Positions 11,700 through 23,290 of a stretch of 64,000 bases of DNA are shown piece after piece. The position numbers were made by a program, and so were the translations under genes. The stretch is from positions 31,174,908 through 31,238,907 of the forward strand of contig JAJKFL010000003.1 in the NCBI GenBank assembly GCA_021186555.1, read 5' to 3'. The notes below the pieces were generated by a model that made no database searches, was not told the origin of the DNA, and saw nothing but the letters and a program-made list of their open reading frames with translations. The first letter of the stretch is position 1; each line of letters begins with the position of its first letter. This DNA is from Reticulitermes speratus (taxonomy: Eukaryota > Arthropoda > Insecta > Blattodea > Rhinotermitidae).

Positions 11700-12349
11700 G
11701 TAATCAATAAACTGCTGTTAGACCTTATGACCTCATGCAAACAGTCCATTGATGATGTTTGTTTGTGGCAAAAATTTCAATGTACATTGGTGCAAATAAG
11801 TTGTATAAATTTGATGGCCATTGGAGGCCTTTGATATAAACAGTGCCTGTTTGAGTTTTACAACCACAGTGTTAAATGTTCATATGACATGGCACCACAG
11901 TGCAGAAAGTTAAAGCCCAAAACATTCTGTATACATGAAAATGGATGGCTTCTTTTATTGAAGTTAAGTATTTCTTTTCCAGACATGTGAGGTACATGTA
12001 CAAAAGGTGCATTTTTTGTTTCTTTAGTGCATGTAGAAGAAACATGGATTCTACAGTGCAACATGCAATATGAATATTATTTAGTGTGTGCATCTGTGTA
12101 GGTGGGTGGGTGGGTAGGAATGTGTGCACATGTATGAAAAATTGAAAGTATTAATACTGGAATGCTGTTTGTTGTATTCAATTCCAGGTAAAGTCATTCC
12201 TTCTCTAAAAATATGAATACATTTCAGAACAAAATTAATGATATGCAAGAGTACAGTTTAGCATTTGTTAATGCAGAAACCTTTAAAAGGAATGAGTCAT
12301 TTTTAAGCATTAATAATTCATGAACCAAGTAAAAGGAATGTGTGTGTTG

Positions 12350-12425
12350 AAGGTTCAAGTCTTCTGGGATGTGATGCCATGTCAACTGATGGAGGAACTT
12401 GCTGCCCCCATCTTCAGGGTATAAG
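12350..12425 (-). repeat. Decayed Penelope-type terminal repeat with hammerhead-like core
   Basis: On the minus strand CCCTGAAGATGGGGGCAGCA is followed by TTCCTCC, so the first half of the hammerhead-like core and its stem are kept while the GAAAC box is lost. CTTCTGGGATGTGATGCC at the left links it to the repeats at about 520, 12,850 and 13,550. Short and single-sided. Confidence 0.45.
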
Positions 12426-12674
12426 CAGTCTAAAAAGGCATGCATAAATACACTGTGTGGCAACATTCAGAGTTTCTTCATGTTGTGGGTGGTACATATT
12501 TTTACCACTGGGATTTAAATGATTAAAAAATTAAGACTGTTTAAAACCTGACTCAATGACTGTTGAAATCACTCAGATTGGAGTGGCAAATTATCTGAAA
12601 ATATCCATGTTGTCTGAATTGCACAGTAATCACAAAGGACTGTGTGCTATATGCCCTCAAATTTCTGTTTGCAG

Positions 12675-12771
12675 AATGTGCTTTGTTGGAGCAAGGTATG
12701 GTCATTTTCCTGTCATGCTTTCCCACATCAACATCAAGAGGTATACACCTACTCCAGCATTAGTATTTCTG
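12675..12771 (+). CDS. SLC7 transporter exon e (loop 8-9)
   Basis: One base completes Arg from exon d, then 32 codons. FVGARYGHFPVMLSHINIKR and YTPTPALVFL match the very conserved cytoplasmic segment (FVGAREGHLP...INxxRxTPxPALxF). The acceptor is CTGTTTGCAG and the donor GTATGT. The short exon is embedded in a longer open frame, and its edges are set by splice sites and phase. A Penelope-type composite lies about 75 bp downstream in the next intron. Confidence 0.94.
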
Positions 12772-12844
12772 GTATGTAGCATACCTCAAAAAATCAAAGT
12801 ATAACTTTCTTTTTGATACAATTTCTGTCAAATAAACAATGTAC

Positions 12845-13690
12845 ACAATAGAATACAGTTCTCATGGGTATGACGCCGTGTTGATTGGTAATTTGTTACA
12901 CGTGTTTGGGAGGTGCTTGCTGCCTCCATCTTCATGGGACAATTGCTTACATTATGTAGGGAAAGAGGGGGTTGGGTGAGCCATAGCAAGGTATTGGGAG
13001 GGGAGGTGCTGTGGGGTTGGGTAGTCATGTGTAGAGCCCTCTAGAGTTAAGGAAAATGGTATAAAGCAGTGCGAGGAGGAACAAATGAAGTTCAGGAGGA
13101 AGAAGATGTAACTTACAACAAATTGGAGAGACTGAGGAAGGAGAATGAACTGAAGGAGGTAATGTGGAAGGACAGCGTGGATATGTTGGCCCTGAAAGGA
13201 GCCGTAATGCTATTATTGTGTATCCTTATGGGGAGGTTTTCTCCATTCCTTCAGGAAGTAAATGAGAAATTTCCATGACCTGCTTAAAGACCAGGCCATT
13301 CTCACTGTTTATGTTGTTGGGCTGGAGCTGAGTGTTAATTGCCTCCCTGTTAAAGCTCTGCTGTGTCACTTCCAACTTTGTGCCTGCCCACAGTTTGTGT
13401 ACATTTTCTGTGAGTGTGGCTAGGTTCATATTGGACAGACTGGCTTTTCCATCACCTACACCTATACTGATTTGCTGCAAGTATCCCCTAACCCATTCTT
13501 TACCTATATAATGCAAACAATTCTCCCAGCAATGTGTTCTTTTTTGACTACCCTAAGGATGGAGGCAGCAAGCGTCTTTGAAATGTTGGCAACAAATTAC
13601 CAATCAAGGCGGCATTATATCTCAGAAGACTGTAATCTTTGTCAACAGTGCCGTGGAAACGCTGCATTACAAAATACTTTATTCTTAGTA
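12845..13690. mobile_element. Inverted pair of Penelope-like element 3' ends with GIY-YIG remnants
   Basis: Right half, plus strand: VYIFCECG, stop, VHIGQTGFSIT (13,388-13,456) is the GIY-YIG endonuclease signature of Penelope-like elements (VYxIPCxCGxVYIGQTGR), with one stop codon. Left half, minus strand (about 13,370-13,230): REAINTQLQPNNINSENG continues the same domain (REAIEIxxHPNNxNREDG). The halves therefore point away from each other. Outside each half lies a terminal repeat with a hammerhead-like core: minus at 12,890-12,942 (TGAAGATGGAGGCAGCAAGC...CACCTCCCAAAC) and plus at 13,549-13,605 (CTAAGGATGGAGGCAGCAAG...GAAATGTTG). Both share ACAAATTACCAATCAA beyond the core. It is a dead, old head-to-head composite. 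Target duplications were not resolved. Confidence 0.7.
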
Positions 13691-13699
13691 TTGTGACTA

Positions 13700-15100
13700 T
13701 GTAACTTTTACCAGCATTTAAGTAATTTGTGTTTCTTTTTTAAATTCACTCCTAAATTTTAATTTCTAGGATCTCATTCGGATATAGAAACAGAATTCCC
13801 TCTCTCGAACATTTCAAAATTTGATACTGCAGAAGATATTTTTATGCATTGTGTGGCTGTACCCCATCCAAAATACACAAGTAACTTGTCTTATGATTCC
13901 CAGATGTCAGTGGGGTGACTGAGGACTCAAGTTTCCAGTTTTAAATCCAGCTTGGAGCCCCTTATCTTTATGGGGGTTTACTTATCATCATCATTTCAAG
14001 TTCTAGAAAATTCGTGCAGTATGCTTTAATCCTGGCCGGATGGGCATCTAGCATACTGTTAACTGAGTCTACAGTATTCAGAACTCATGATCATTGTACT
14101 AACTGTGGTGATCTTGGTGTTTAAGGGGATGAGTGGTTATTGTGGGTAGCACTGTATGCATGAGGAAATAAAGTTTTTTTTTTTTGACACTGATATTGAA
14201 TCTATGTATGGTAGTGTTTCAATAAACTAAGCATGGCACAATGGAAGAAGCAAAGACAAGAAAGCTTATATCAGGTCACTACTTGTGATCCTGGTTTTAA
14301 TCATGTTGCTTATCATATGAGTGTAGATCCCAGATTGTGACTGTTTTTGATTGGTGTTCATAGTTGATCTATTCAGCACTGATTTGGTAGAATCAGACTG
14401 CTACTACCAGTAACACATTCAAGGAGAAGAGAAGAAAACCCAATAACTAGATATATCTTTTGATGAAATATAACATCCAATAGCTCTGATAATTCAGTTG
14501 GGGCTTGATAGTTGGGCAGCCCAAAAGCGTTACTGGTCAACGAACAAGTTGTGTTGTACTCCATTCTATTAAAAGTATTGAAATTTGACTAGTTTGTAAA
14601 TCTGCTGTGGTTTATTCAATTTGAAGGTAATGGAAGTCCACCAGATTATGGCTGGTCATGGAAGCACAGATGAGTTTTTGAATATCTCAGTAATATCTTG
14701 CCACTATCCTCATTGAGCCCACATTCGTGCCTCACTGCAGTCAATGCAACTTTTACCCATCCTTCACCTTACAGGGCGCCAAGTTAACTAGTTATGGCAG
14801 GTGGAAAGGATGAGATGTCAGGTGCATGGCTTAGCTCAAAATGTGGAGCCATGGATTCCTTTGCCAGGGTCTTCACAGGTATGAGTTCCAGCAAACCAGA
14901 AAGTAGTAGTTGTAGAAAGGATGACACTGTGGAGCTATATGCGGTTATTATTAGAATCAAATAAGTTACTAGAACACAGTCTTAGTAGCTTAATATGTTA
15001 TTGTCAGACTAACTTTCTTGCAGTATGCAGCTCGGAGTTGATGTATGTGAGATGGTTGTTTTGAGTCTGCCCTCAGGGATGAAAGAAAGATAACTACCCT
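13700..15100. other. Intron e-f, unrecognised stretch
   Basis: AT-rich with no recognisable gene. 14,176-14,187 is a short T run. The open frames around 14.4-14.6 kb have no family motif. Confidence 0.45.
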
Positions 15101-15109
15101 TAGTACCTG

Positions 15110-15570
15110 CTGTGTAAAAGAGTGTGAACAGTGAATTCTGTGTACAGATGCTGATGAGGTTATTGAAGCAGATTTCAAGAGTGATGCCATGGCTTTGAGA
15201 GAAAGGCAGTATGTTCTGCATGATGATGCTCTTGGTCATTCTGCCATAACAGTGAAATACTTCCTGGAGAATCATGGCATGGTGGAGATGAGCCATCCAC
15301 CTTATTCACGTGATCTCCTGCCAGCTGACTGTTTTCTATTCCCTGAGAGGAAGAAAATTTCAGGACGTTGAGGACATCACGGAGAACATAACTGCCAAAT
15401 TAAATGCAGTTCCTTTGGATGCCTTTGATTAAAAAGTGTATTTCAGTCAGGCAGATTACACTGAAGGGAAAATAAAACAATCCTGTTCTTCTTTCATGTG
15501 TTATGTGTTGACATACCGAATTCTGGAACTTTGTTTTTCACTTTATAATGTTGAAATATGAAACTAGGTT
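15110..15570 (+). mobile_element. Mariner-like transposase fragment (C-terminal half)
   Basis: Plus-strand reading in more than one frame: KSVNSEF..., then VLHDDALGHSAITVKYFLEN (HDNAPSHSA..VKxFL, second catalytic Asp) and HPPYSRDLLPADCFLFP (third catalytic Asp at LPAD, from LAPxDFFLFP). The 'FQDVEDI' tail is frame-shifted at about 15,358-15,380. The helix-turn-helix half is absent. Its closest relative in this window is the copy at 45.6-46.8 kb. Confidence 0.7.
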
Positions 15571-16433
15571 TCAACTTTGGGACACTTGTATTATTATGTG
15601 GATATCAATAGGGCTCGGGAAGCTATCAGATAATATATCAAAACTGCAGCCAAAGGAGTCTTAGGCTAGTACTAGTTAAAGTAGTGTAAATCATAGTTTG
15701 ACAGAGAATGCGCAGGATGCTTAGATGAAACGAAGCAGGATAAATTCCAGTGGTTGCAGTATCCCAACCAAGTGACTAGAAGTAGTGAAGCTAGTAGACA
15801 TTTAAAAGTGTAGAAAGGCAATAGCTGCAACATGAAAGTAATGATCTTGAAATAAGCAGTAAGAACAAGAATACCAGGGATTCTAAAACCCAGGGTTATG
15901 ACCCAAACAGTGGCCATAAGGGCCTTCTGAACGGTCATGAACTCCCAAAATACTCGTGTTTTTAATATAATGATTTAATCTGTGGTGACTTGCTGGGGTA
16001 CTGAGTGAATGCTGGTACTAATTGGGTTGCATATATGATGTGAGAGTGCTACCCATTGAACCAAAATGAACTGCTGCTTGTTGACACCTTGTAGGAATGT
16101 TGCAAGATGTTTACAGCTGTATTTCATTAATTAAACTGTTTTAAAATTTTGACTACATTGGCTGTTTGAATTGTTTACAATATAGGTTACAGTGATGCAG
16201 GGTCAAATTCTGATGATTTTTTCAGAGACTGAAGGTTCTGCAAAATGTAGCCTTGAAATAACCCAGGATCTGATCTTCAAAGGGAAAATGCAAGAAATGT
16301 GAAAGGGGCAGCATTTGAATAATGTATTGTTGGACCATATCCAGTAGTTTCTTTTTCTTTTATTTTTATCGATTGTGGCTAATTTGTTCAACAGGTCATT
16401 GGCTACATTTGCTTTGTGATATTCTCTTTGCAG
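15571..16433. other. Intron e-f, remainder
   Basis: No recognisable repeat or coding. It ends in the acceptor TTCTCTTTGCAG. Confidence 0.5.
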
Positions 16434-16583
16434 AATGTATTGTCACTGGTAATGTTGAGTACCAGTGATGTGTATTTGCTCATCACATACTCCAGTATTG
16501 TCGAGTCAGTGTTCATTATGCTCTCAATCAGTGGTATTCTATGGTTAAGGTGGAAACGGCCAGACATGATTCGACCAATTAAG
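16434..16583 (+). CDS. SLC7 transporter exon f (TM9-TM10)
   Basis: Exactly 50 codons, phase 0 at both ends. Two hydrophobic segments (NVLSLVMLSTSDVYLLITY; SSIVESVFIMLSISGILWL) are followed by RWKRPDMIRPIK, the family signature after TM10 (LRxxxPxxxRPIKV). The donor is GTATGT. Confidence 0.95.
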
Positions 16584-17639
16584 GTATGTAATGTGTTGCA
16601 TTTGTGTTACTTAAATCATTAATGGTAATAGATACGAGTATATTCATTGTATCTGAGCTACCACAAATATTTTTACAAGACATTTCTTCATTTTCCAGTC
16701 ATGGTGTAAGCTTTGGTCAATATCACCTTTGGGACACAAATCAGTAACACATACAAATCTTAGATACAACAAAGAAGAGATGTACATGAATAATTTTTGC
16801 GTGTAAATATATATGTTATTAGTAAAGAAGGCATACAGTTGAATGAAACATATCAACAATCGGGATAAATTGTCTACACTGACGACAGAGGTAGTTGGGA
16901 ACATGAGCACTACGGAACATAAGTAAAATAACTATATAGACAAACAACACTACCATACCCCTATACCAACATGGATCCACAGAATAACACACAATAAATA
17001 AATAAATAAATAATTTTAGATTAGGACATCAAGAACACTTAGGAATGTAGTAGTAGTGGATCACTTGTGCCAGCAACATGGGATTTGTGACCACATCATA
17101 AGAAGCAACATGCTTTATAGTAAGTGATCTAGACTTTTGTGCACATCATGGTCATTTATGAGACATCTACACCACATAATGTGTATGTATACATATATAC
17201 ATGTAGAGAAGTCTTTCTAAGACTATGTAACAGTTAACCCACTGCTATGCATAAATCCCTAGAGAGGGTTACTACATTAATTTTATGTTTTAACATAAAA
17301 TTGCTCTTCACATGTTCCTTGATGTGGATTTTAGGAAAATTAAAATTATTAAGTTTAAGTGTAAGTCACATAAAAAACATTGTAGTATTTAACATTTTCA
17401 ATACTGCCCTTCATGTACACCACTAGCACATTGCATTGATAGTAATTTTGCTCATATGCCTGAGGATGATGTCATGTATACATTGTATGACTGTAATAAC
17501 ATTTAAGTTGCACTGTATAGTGAAACACACAGTACTGATTAAAAGTGCATGACCCAGAAATATCTGGTATATAAATGAACATTAAAGTAATCAAGCATTT
17601 AAAGTATCTATAAAAAAGAAAATAAGCAGAACACATCTG
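16584..17639. other. Intron f-g, left part
   Basis: No recognisable gene. An (AAAT)-type run lies at 16,994-17,013. The remainder is simple AT-rich intron. Confidence 0.5.
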
Positions 17640-17793
17640 AACACATTGCATATATAAGAAAGTTAAAACAGCTTGTAACATTATGGTGTGTACAGGCTGA
17701 ACAGAAGGCATCTGAATACATTTCACATACAAGAAAGATAAGACAGCTTGTAACATTATGGCATGAACAGGCTGAACAGAAGGCACTTGAGTA
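17640..17793. repeat. Minisatellite, left block
   Basis: Two units of about 76 bp (ACAGCTTGTAACATTATGG at 17,668 and again at 17,744, each followed by ACAGGCTGAACAGAAGGCA). The array resumes at 19,098 after an inserted mariner. Confidence 0.8.
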
Positions 17794-19097
17794 GGAGGGT
17801 TGCCCAGAAGGTAATTCCCCTTATTTTTTTTCTCAGTAAATATTTATTCATAGATCATGAAAATTACACATGATGAAGAGTGATGGTTTGACTCCATACC
17901 CTATTTTCCCACAAAGTCTCCGTTGACTTCTACGGCCTTGTGCCAACAAGGAACAAGTGTACTATGCCTTGTCTTGCGCACGTAGCCAAGTTATCACTGC
18001 GCGAATCACATCGTAATCAGTCTCAAATTTTTTTACTGCAGATCGAATCCTTCAGGGCTCCAAATAGGTGGAAATCTGACGGCAATAAATTGGCATGACA
18101 CTGTCCAACCAAATTTTATGATGGTTTCCCGAGTCTTCAAACTTGTGTGCAGCCTTGCAATGTCATGCTGAAGCAAGATTTCTGTTGGAATTCCGTGAGG
18201 CCGAACTCATTTTAAATGCTTCCTGAATTCTGTCAATGTTCTGATATAGGTGTTGGAGTTGATTGTCTCCTCTTTCAGCACTACATCCACAAGAATCACT
18301 CCTTCACAGTCCCAGAAGACAGTGATCATGACCTTGCCTACTGACAGAGAGTTTTTTAATTTTTCCTTCCGGGGAGATTGAGAATTGTACCATTCCATGA
18401 AGTGCCTTTTTGTCTCTGGTTCAAAATGATGAGCCCAGATTTCATCTGCTGTAACACTCTGGGTTAAGAAGGTCTCTTCCATAGCTTCAAAACGTGCCAA
18501 CAACTCGGAAGAAATGGCCTTTCTCTCAGTTTTGTGTTCAACTGTGAGATTGCGAGGAACTCATCTTGTGCACACCTTCAAAAATCCAAGATCTCGATTG
18601 ATGTGACTAACACTGCCTTTGCTGATTGAAAGACTGACTGGGTGCCAGTTGTCAGGTTGTGAAGTGTCAATCCTTGTGAATGATGGCATCAGCACACTGC
18701 AGGATTTCAGGACTAACAGCTCTGACAGGACAACCTGAGTGCGGTAAATCATGGAGCTCTGCTTTTCCTGTTTCAGAAGCCATCACTCTTTTCACCCAGC
18801 AACCAACAGTGCTTCTGTTGACCGCAGCACTTCCATAAACATGCAAAGATATTTGTGAATGTTTCTCACTCAATCTTTCTCAGCAACAAGGAATTCTATC
18901 ACAGCACATTTTTTGTACCGCACATCATGACCAACTCCATTGTGAGGCACTGCTGCAGTGTTGCTACCTGTCAGAAATCTTCACAAATTCGTACATAAAT
19001 TCTGGAAACTTTAAATTTGTTTCATCTAAAATCTGACATTCTGAGCTTTGTTACTGGCCAGGGAAAAAGAATATGGGGCATTACTTTCTGGGCAACC
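17794..19097 (-). mobile_element. Mariner element with both ends, transposase broken
   Basis: Left end GGTTGCCCAGAAGGTAATTC (17,798 on) and right end, read inward on minus, GGTTGCCCAGAAAGTAATGC, flanked by TA at 17,792-17,793 and 19,098-19,099. The total is about 1.3 kb, the usual mariner length. Minus-strand transposase pieces in order: helix-turn-helix part with LHVYGSAAVNRSTVGCWVKR (about 18,850-18,780); TADEIWAHHFEPETKRHFMEW and VFWDCEGVILVD (18,503-18,270); HDIARLHTSLK with the second catalytic Asp (about 18,165-18,130); LLPSDFHLFGALKDSI with the third (about 18,090-18,045). Frame breaks separate these, so it is inactive, though the DDD residues survive. It sits inside a minisatellite. 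Confidence 0.85.
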
Positions 19098-19290
19098 TAT
19101 GTACATTGCATACATATAGATAAGAAAGATAAGACAGCTTGTAACATTATGGTGTGTACAGGCTGAACAGGAGGTATCTGAATACATTTCATGCATATAC
19201 ATAGGAAAGCTAATACAGCTTGTAAAATTGTGGTGTGTACAGGCTGAACAGAAGGCTTCTGAATACATTGCATATATAAGAAAGGCATTC
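19098..19290. repeat. Minisatellite, right block
   Basis: At least two further units (ACAGCTTGTAACATTATGG at about 19,134; ACAGCTTGTAAAATTGTGG at about 19,217), each with ACAGGCTGAACAG. Spacing is about 83 bp. It continues the array at 17,640-17,793. Confidence 0.8.
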
Positions 19291-19812
19291 TCTTTGTAAA
19301 CTTCTAATTATGTGTATCACAGTATGACATCTTTCTATGGTGAAGGGCCACACCTGTTATTGTGGGCTGGTTCACAGGCCACTGTGGAAAAATAACAATA
19401 AGTGGTATACCTAACTCCCTAAATTATTTTATGTTTTATAGTATATACATATTTACAAATGTAGCCGCGGGCCACATAATAATACCTGGAGGGCCACATG
19501 CAGGCCTCGGGTTGGAGACCGATGCAGTAAGGTTTAAAAATTAGTGTGGGTGCTACAGTATTCATTCTTTTTTTAAGTGGTTGTTAATGGTGATATGAAA
19601 ATAACAAAGAAAATGTGAACATTCTCAATTTCTGCAACATTTTCTGAACTGATAAATTAAAGATCATCTGATACTTATATATAACTTCTTGCACCTGCAA
19701 GAAGAATTAATTTTCAAATGTATAAGAAGACAGAGTATCTTTGGTGATTGTAGAATTTGGTGGATTTTATAAATTTACTAGCATACACAGAGTTTGTTTT
19801 AATATGTTGCAG

Positions 19813-19990
19813 GTATCGCTGTGGATACCTGTGGCTTTCTTAATCACGTGCTTGTTCCTTGTGATAATTTTGTGCTATGCACGGCCATTTGAAGTCAGTA
19901 TGGGGGTGATTATCACATTGTCAGGCGTGCCTGCTTTTTGGCTTGGTGTTGTATGGAGGAATAAACCACTTTGGTTTCAGAATATGCTCT
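19813..19990 (+). CDS. SLC7 transporter exon g (TM11-TM12)
   Basis: 59 codons plus one base. VSLWIPVAFLITCLFLVIIL is TM11. PFEVSMGVIITLSGVPAFWL and GVVWRNKPLW match the conserved end of the family (ExxxGxxIxLSGxPxYxxGVxWxNKP). The acceptor is TATGTTGCAG and the donor TCTGTAAGT, leaving phase 1 for the last exon. Confidence 0.95.
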
Positions 19991-20120
19991 GTAAGTATCT
20001 TTGTTGTAATTATTATTCATTGGTGACAGGGTTTCCTACAAGTAGCATAGTTTGTTTCCAGCTATACTTCCATTATTGTCTGCCTGGCAGTAAGAGTACA
20101 CAAACATAGATGGAAGGATG

Positions 20121-20278
20121 CTGATATTTAAATACAGGTTATTCCTATAGCTCATGTTCAAGTAACAGCTGTCAGTGTTTTTCACATAATCCCAGAAAAC
20201 TGATATTTAAATACAGGTTATTCCTATAGCTCATGTTCAAGTAACAGCTGTCAGTGTTTTTCACATAATCCCAGAAAA
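20121..20278. repeat. Perfect 79-bp tandem duplication in the last intron
   Basis: 20,121-20,199 and 20,200-20,278 appear identical over 79 bp, starting CTGATATTTAAATACAGGTT. Identity implies a recent duplication, or an assembly artefact. Confidence 0.85.
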
Positions 20279-20755
20279 CTGCAAAGGGGTTTATGGATAT
20301 TTTCACACATTTGACATACAGATTCTTTGGCCCTTTGCTGAATTTTATCAAATAAACGTCATTACAGTGGAACCTGTGTATGGGGGGTGGTCAAAGTTGC
20401 AATTAGGAGCACAGATTGTGTGATGCAAGTGGGTGCTTAGTATGAAAACACTTTAATTATGAAGGAACCTGACACTTATGTCAATATAATTGTTATGAAA
20501 TTAACAGACATTACACCACTCACCACATAGCATTCAGCCATCAGTATTATTTCATCATAATGAACACATAACTGCATTAATCACCAAGTGAATTGGTGGC
20601 ACATCGGAGCATTCCTGATATAGTGATGTTGAAGAGGTGGCACATTTCACCTTCTAACTTAGCAGCAGGTGGTTTTTACATATTATTTTCAGTCTTTATA
20701 TTTGTTTTTAGAGGTAATGTAACATGCAGTACACAGAAACTATTTTTTGTTCCAG

Positions 20756-20808
20756 GTAATGTGACATGCTGTGTACAGAAACTGTTTTTATCAGCCAAAG
20801 AAGAATAA
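20756..20808 (+). CDS. SLC7 transporter last exon h, with a possible in-frame upstream acceptor
   Basis: After GTTCCAG (20,749-20,755) two bases complete Cys, then NVTCCVQKLFLSAKEE and stop TAA (20,806-20,808). A short '..QKLxxxxxE' tail is usual for this family. Exactly 42 bp upstream, TTTTTAGAG ends at 20,713 and is followed by a near copy of the exon start (GTAATGTAACATGCAGTACA). Splicing there would keep the frame and add 14 residues that repeat the NVTC..TQKLF motif. Using the AG two bases earlier would give a TAG stop. I call the downstream acceptor because it has the better site and the shorter, family-like tail. Confidence 0.82.
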
Positions 20809-20927
20809 CCTTCATTGTTAGTTCGGAAGAAACATTATATTGCTCAGCTTTTGAAGAAATGTGATTTTGGGAAAGAAAAGTGTGTTCTGCCTGTGAAATT
20901 AAATCCACTCCTTCTGCCTTTGTACTG

Positions 20928-20933
20928 AATAAA
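20928..20933 (+). promoter_or_regulatory. Possible poly(A) signal of the SLC7 gene
   Basis: AATAAA lies 120 bp after the stop codon. It is the first such hexamer downstream, but AATAAA is frequent in this AT-rich DNA and a longer 3' UTR is possible. Confidence 0.4.
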
Positions 20934-22229
20934 TAAGAATATCAGGTGCCTCTGCTTTTGAGACATTGTGAGTTACCGTAACATTTGATTCAAAGGGAAA
21001 AATAGTTGAGTGATTCAAAAATTTGGTTAATTGGTTTCATGGCAAGTTTATGAGATGTGACAGGAATTGAATCTCCCTTTATGGCAGAACTTCTGTGTCT
21101 TAACTTTAGACCTTCATGGATACTGCCAAAATGTTATTGTATACTTTCTTTTATCTCCCTCTGACAAAACCTTATCCCAGGTGCATATATAGACAGGGTT
21201 TGTTCATGGACTGAGTAACTCTTTGTGTAAGCCTCAACTTGAATCCTACTTTGTTTATTGCAAGATGATGGACAGTATTCAGGTAACAGTACAGGTTGTT
21301 TCTTATCAGATTACGGTAAATGACAGTAATTGTGCTCCTGTACTTCAACAGTTCCACATTTTGGGTGCACACTACAGACTGTATAGTTTTATGCATGGAA
21401 TGTTCTGTGCATGATGACATGGAATGTGAGTTTTAAATTTTTATAGCACTGATCAAAGATGTGCAGTTTGTCTCCAGGGCAGCTGATCTGTGTGATCATA
21501 TTTTCACAGTTTTGGCTGTTTAATGTAAGTCCAGTATGCCTGTTTTCAGTATTGCCATTTGTAAATTAATCTTAGTGTCTGTTCACACTCTCTTCAGTCC
21601 ATAGTATTTGTAAACACACCCACAACACTTTTCAACTTGTGTACTTTTAGCTAACATTTCAGTTCCATTGCCCAGAAGGAGTGTAGGTGTAAAATAATAT
21701 TACAGATGTCAGTATGTACAGTCACAAGTGTTTTACAGATATTATTTTTTACTTAACCATGTCAATTTCAGTACATGTGCCTTACCCAGTGTGGTCCATG
21801 TGTATTTAAATTTTTTGGTATACAGCAAATTTTTTTACCCCAACTGCATATAGTCAAAACCGCATTTGGCAAAACCACATTGGGTGAGGGGTTATTGGAT
21901 GTAGAAAACTGTTGACAGCAAATGTGATGTAATATGTGTTTATCTTAGAATGGAAAAGTGTAATTTTTAAGCTGCTGTTAGAAATGGAACTGAGAGCTGT
22001 GTGTGTATTATCTAATCATTTTTTTGGATGACATGGCACATGCCAGTATATTTACTGTGTTTTTGGAAGTTTTTTAACAATGTTTCTTTAATTTGTATGT
22101 ATATCACTTTTGTGCACGCTTTGGTTGCATCATGTTTATATAATAATTGTACTTGTGTATTGTTTTATCTTAGAATGGGGAAGCTGTGTGAAACTTGCTC
22201 TCCAGTTTCTGAACTCTAAACCTTGTCTG
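20934..22229. other. 3' flank of the SLC7 gene
   Basis: Either 3' UTR or intergenic. No recognisable coding or repeat. All open frames are short and featureless. Confidence 0.45.
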
Positions 22230-23290
22230 TTCATGTATGAGGCTCCTTCAGAAATGATTGGGATTTATCTGGAATACAGGCTAAGAGCTGATGACAGCCA
22301 CACAGTCACACTGTGGCACATTCCACAGAGTCCTGAGGCCAGTACACCATTGTCATTTTTCTGGTAACTTCCTCATGGGTACAGCAAACCAGTCTTTCAG
22401 GATGGTAGGATGGTATGTGCTGACTTGGAGACAACACTGCAAGTTGCTTGTGAAGTGGTGGCTGTGTAGCAGGTCCTTTGTCATGTCAAATGGCAGGTGA
22501 GAATGGTGGATATGGTAGGACAGTGAATCCTAGGGACTCCAGTGTGTGTTTTTGACATCTGTTGTGTGGCCTGTCTGACACTGTCATGCAGCACTGACAC
22601 TTCTCTGCCCATTTGTCTCTGTGTCATTGGGTGATTTTCTGATAACATATGAAGATGCCATGGTAAATGACTTTACTGTTGTCCCCAGGGAAAGCTACTC
22701 CACCATCGGGATGCCCTGCACATCCCAGAAGACAATGGTCATCTACTTTCCAGCAGAGAGAGTTGCTTGAAATTTCTTAGGCTGAGGACTTTCATCATAC
22801 TTCCACTACATAGTCGTTTCTTTAGAAGAATATGTTTACAGCTTGGCAAAGAAACTGTCACAATGTTCATCATGAATTATGGCAGCTGACATGTTTGCAC
22901 CCACATCTTTTTTCTGGCATTAAGTCCCATGACACCTGGTGTGCACACTCTGTCTTCACATCCTGATGAACTATTACAGGAACTGTTGCATGACACGGGC
23001 ATGTTTCATGTTGCAGTTCATCAAACGTCCTGTCTCCCATGATCCTAGGGACACACTGTAGCATTGCCAACATGTAGGCTGCTGCAGGTTGGGCTGGGCT
23101 GACCCACATATGTTCAGTTTCATTTCTGCTGTTGAATGCCACCATCCATCAGAAGACAGTATGGTGGGCAGATGCTGCTTTGCCACTGACTGCTCTGAAC
23201 TGATAGTGATGTCAGAAGCTGATGTGTCTTCCTTCCACGGCAGCAGTGCAGTCATATGTTGCCTGTGATAATCACCATTCTTGACATGTA
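22230..23290 (-). mobile_element. Degenerate mariner-like element
   Basis: Minus-strand translation contains WKYDESPQPKKFQATLSAGK and IVFWDVQGIPMVE (about 22,810-22,680), the SP..KK....SAGKVM..VFWD block ahead of the second catalytic Asp. 'CNMKHARVMQQFL' (about 23,015-22,974) lies in the N-terminal part. It is heavily interrupted. Edges are approximate and no terminal repeats were identified. Confidence 0.5.

Noticed and set aside
13226..13516. Host gene fragment with REAINTQLQPNN
   Set aside because: The motif is the Penelope GIY-YIG C-terminal block, and the matching N-terminal block is on the opposite strand next to it.
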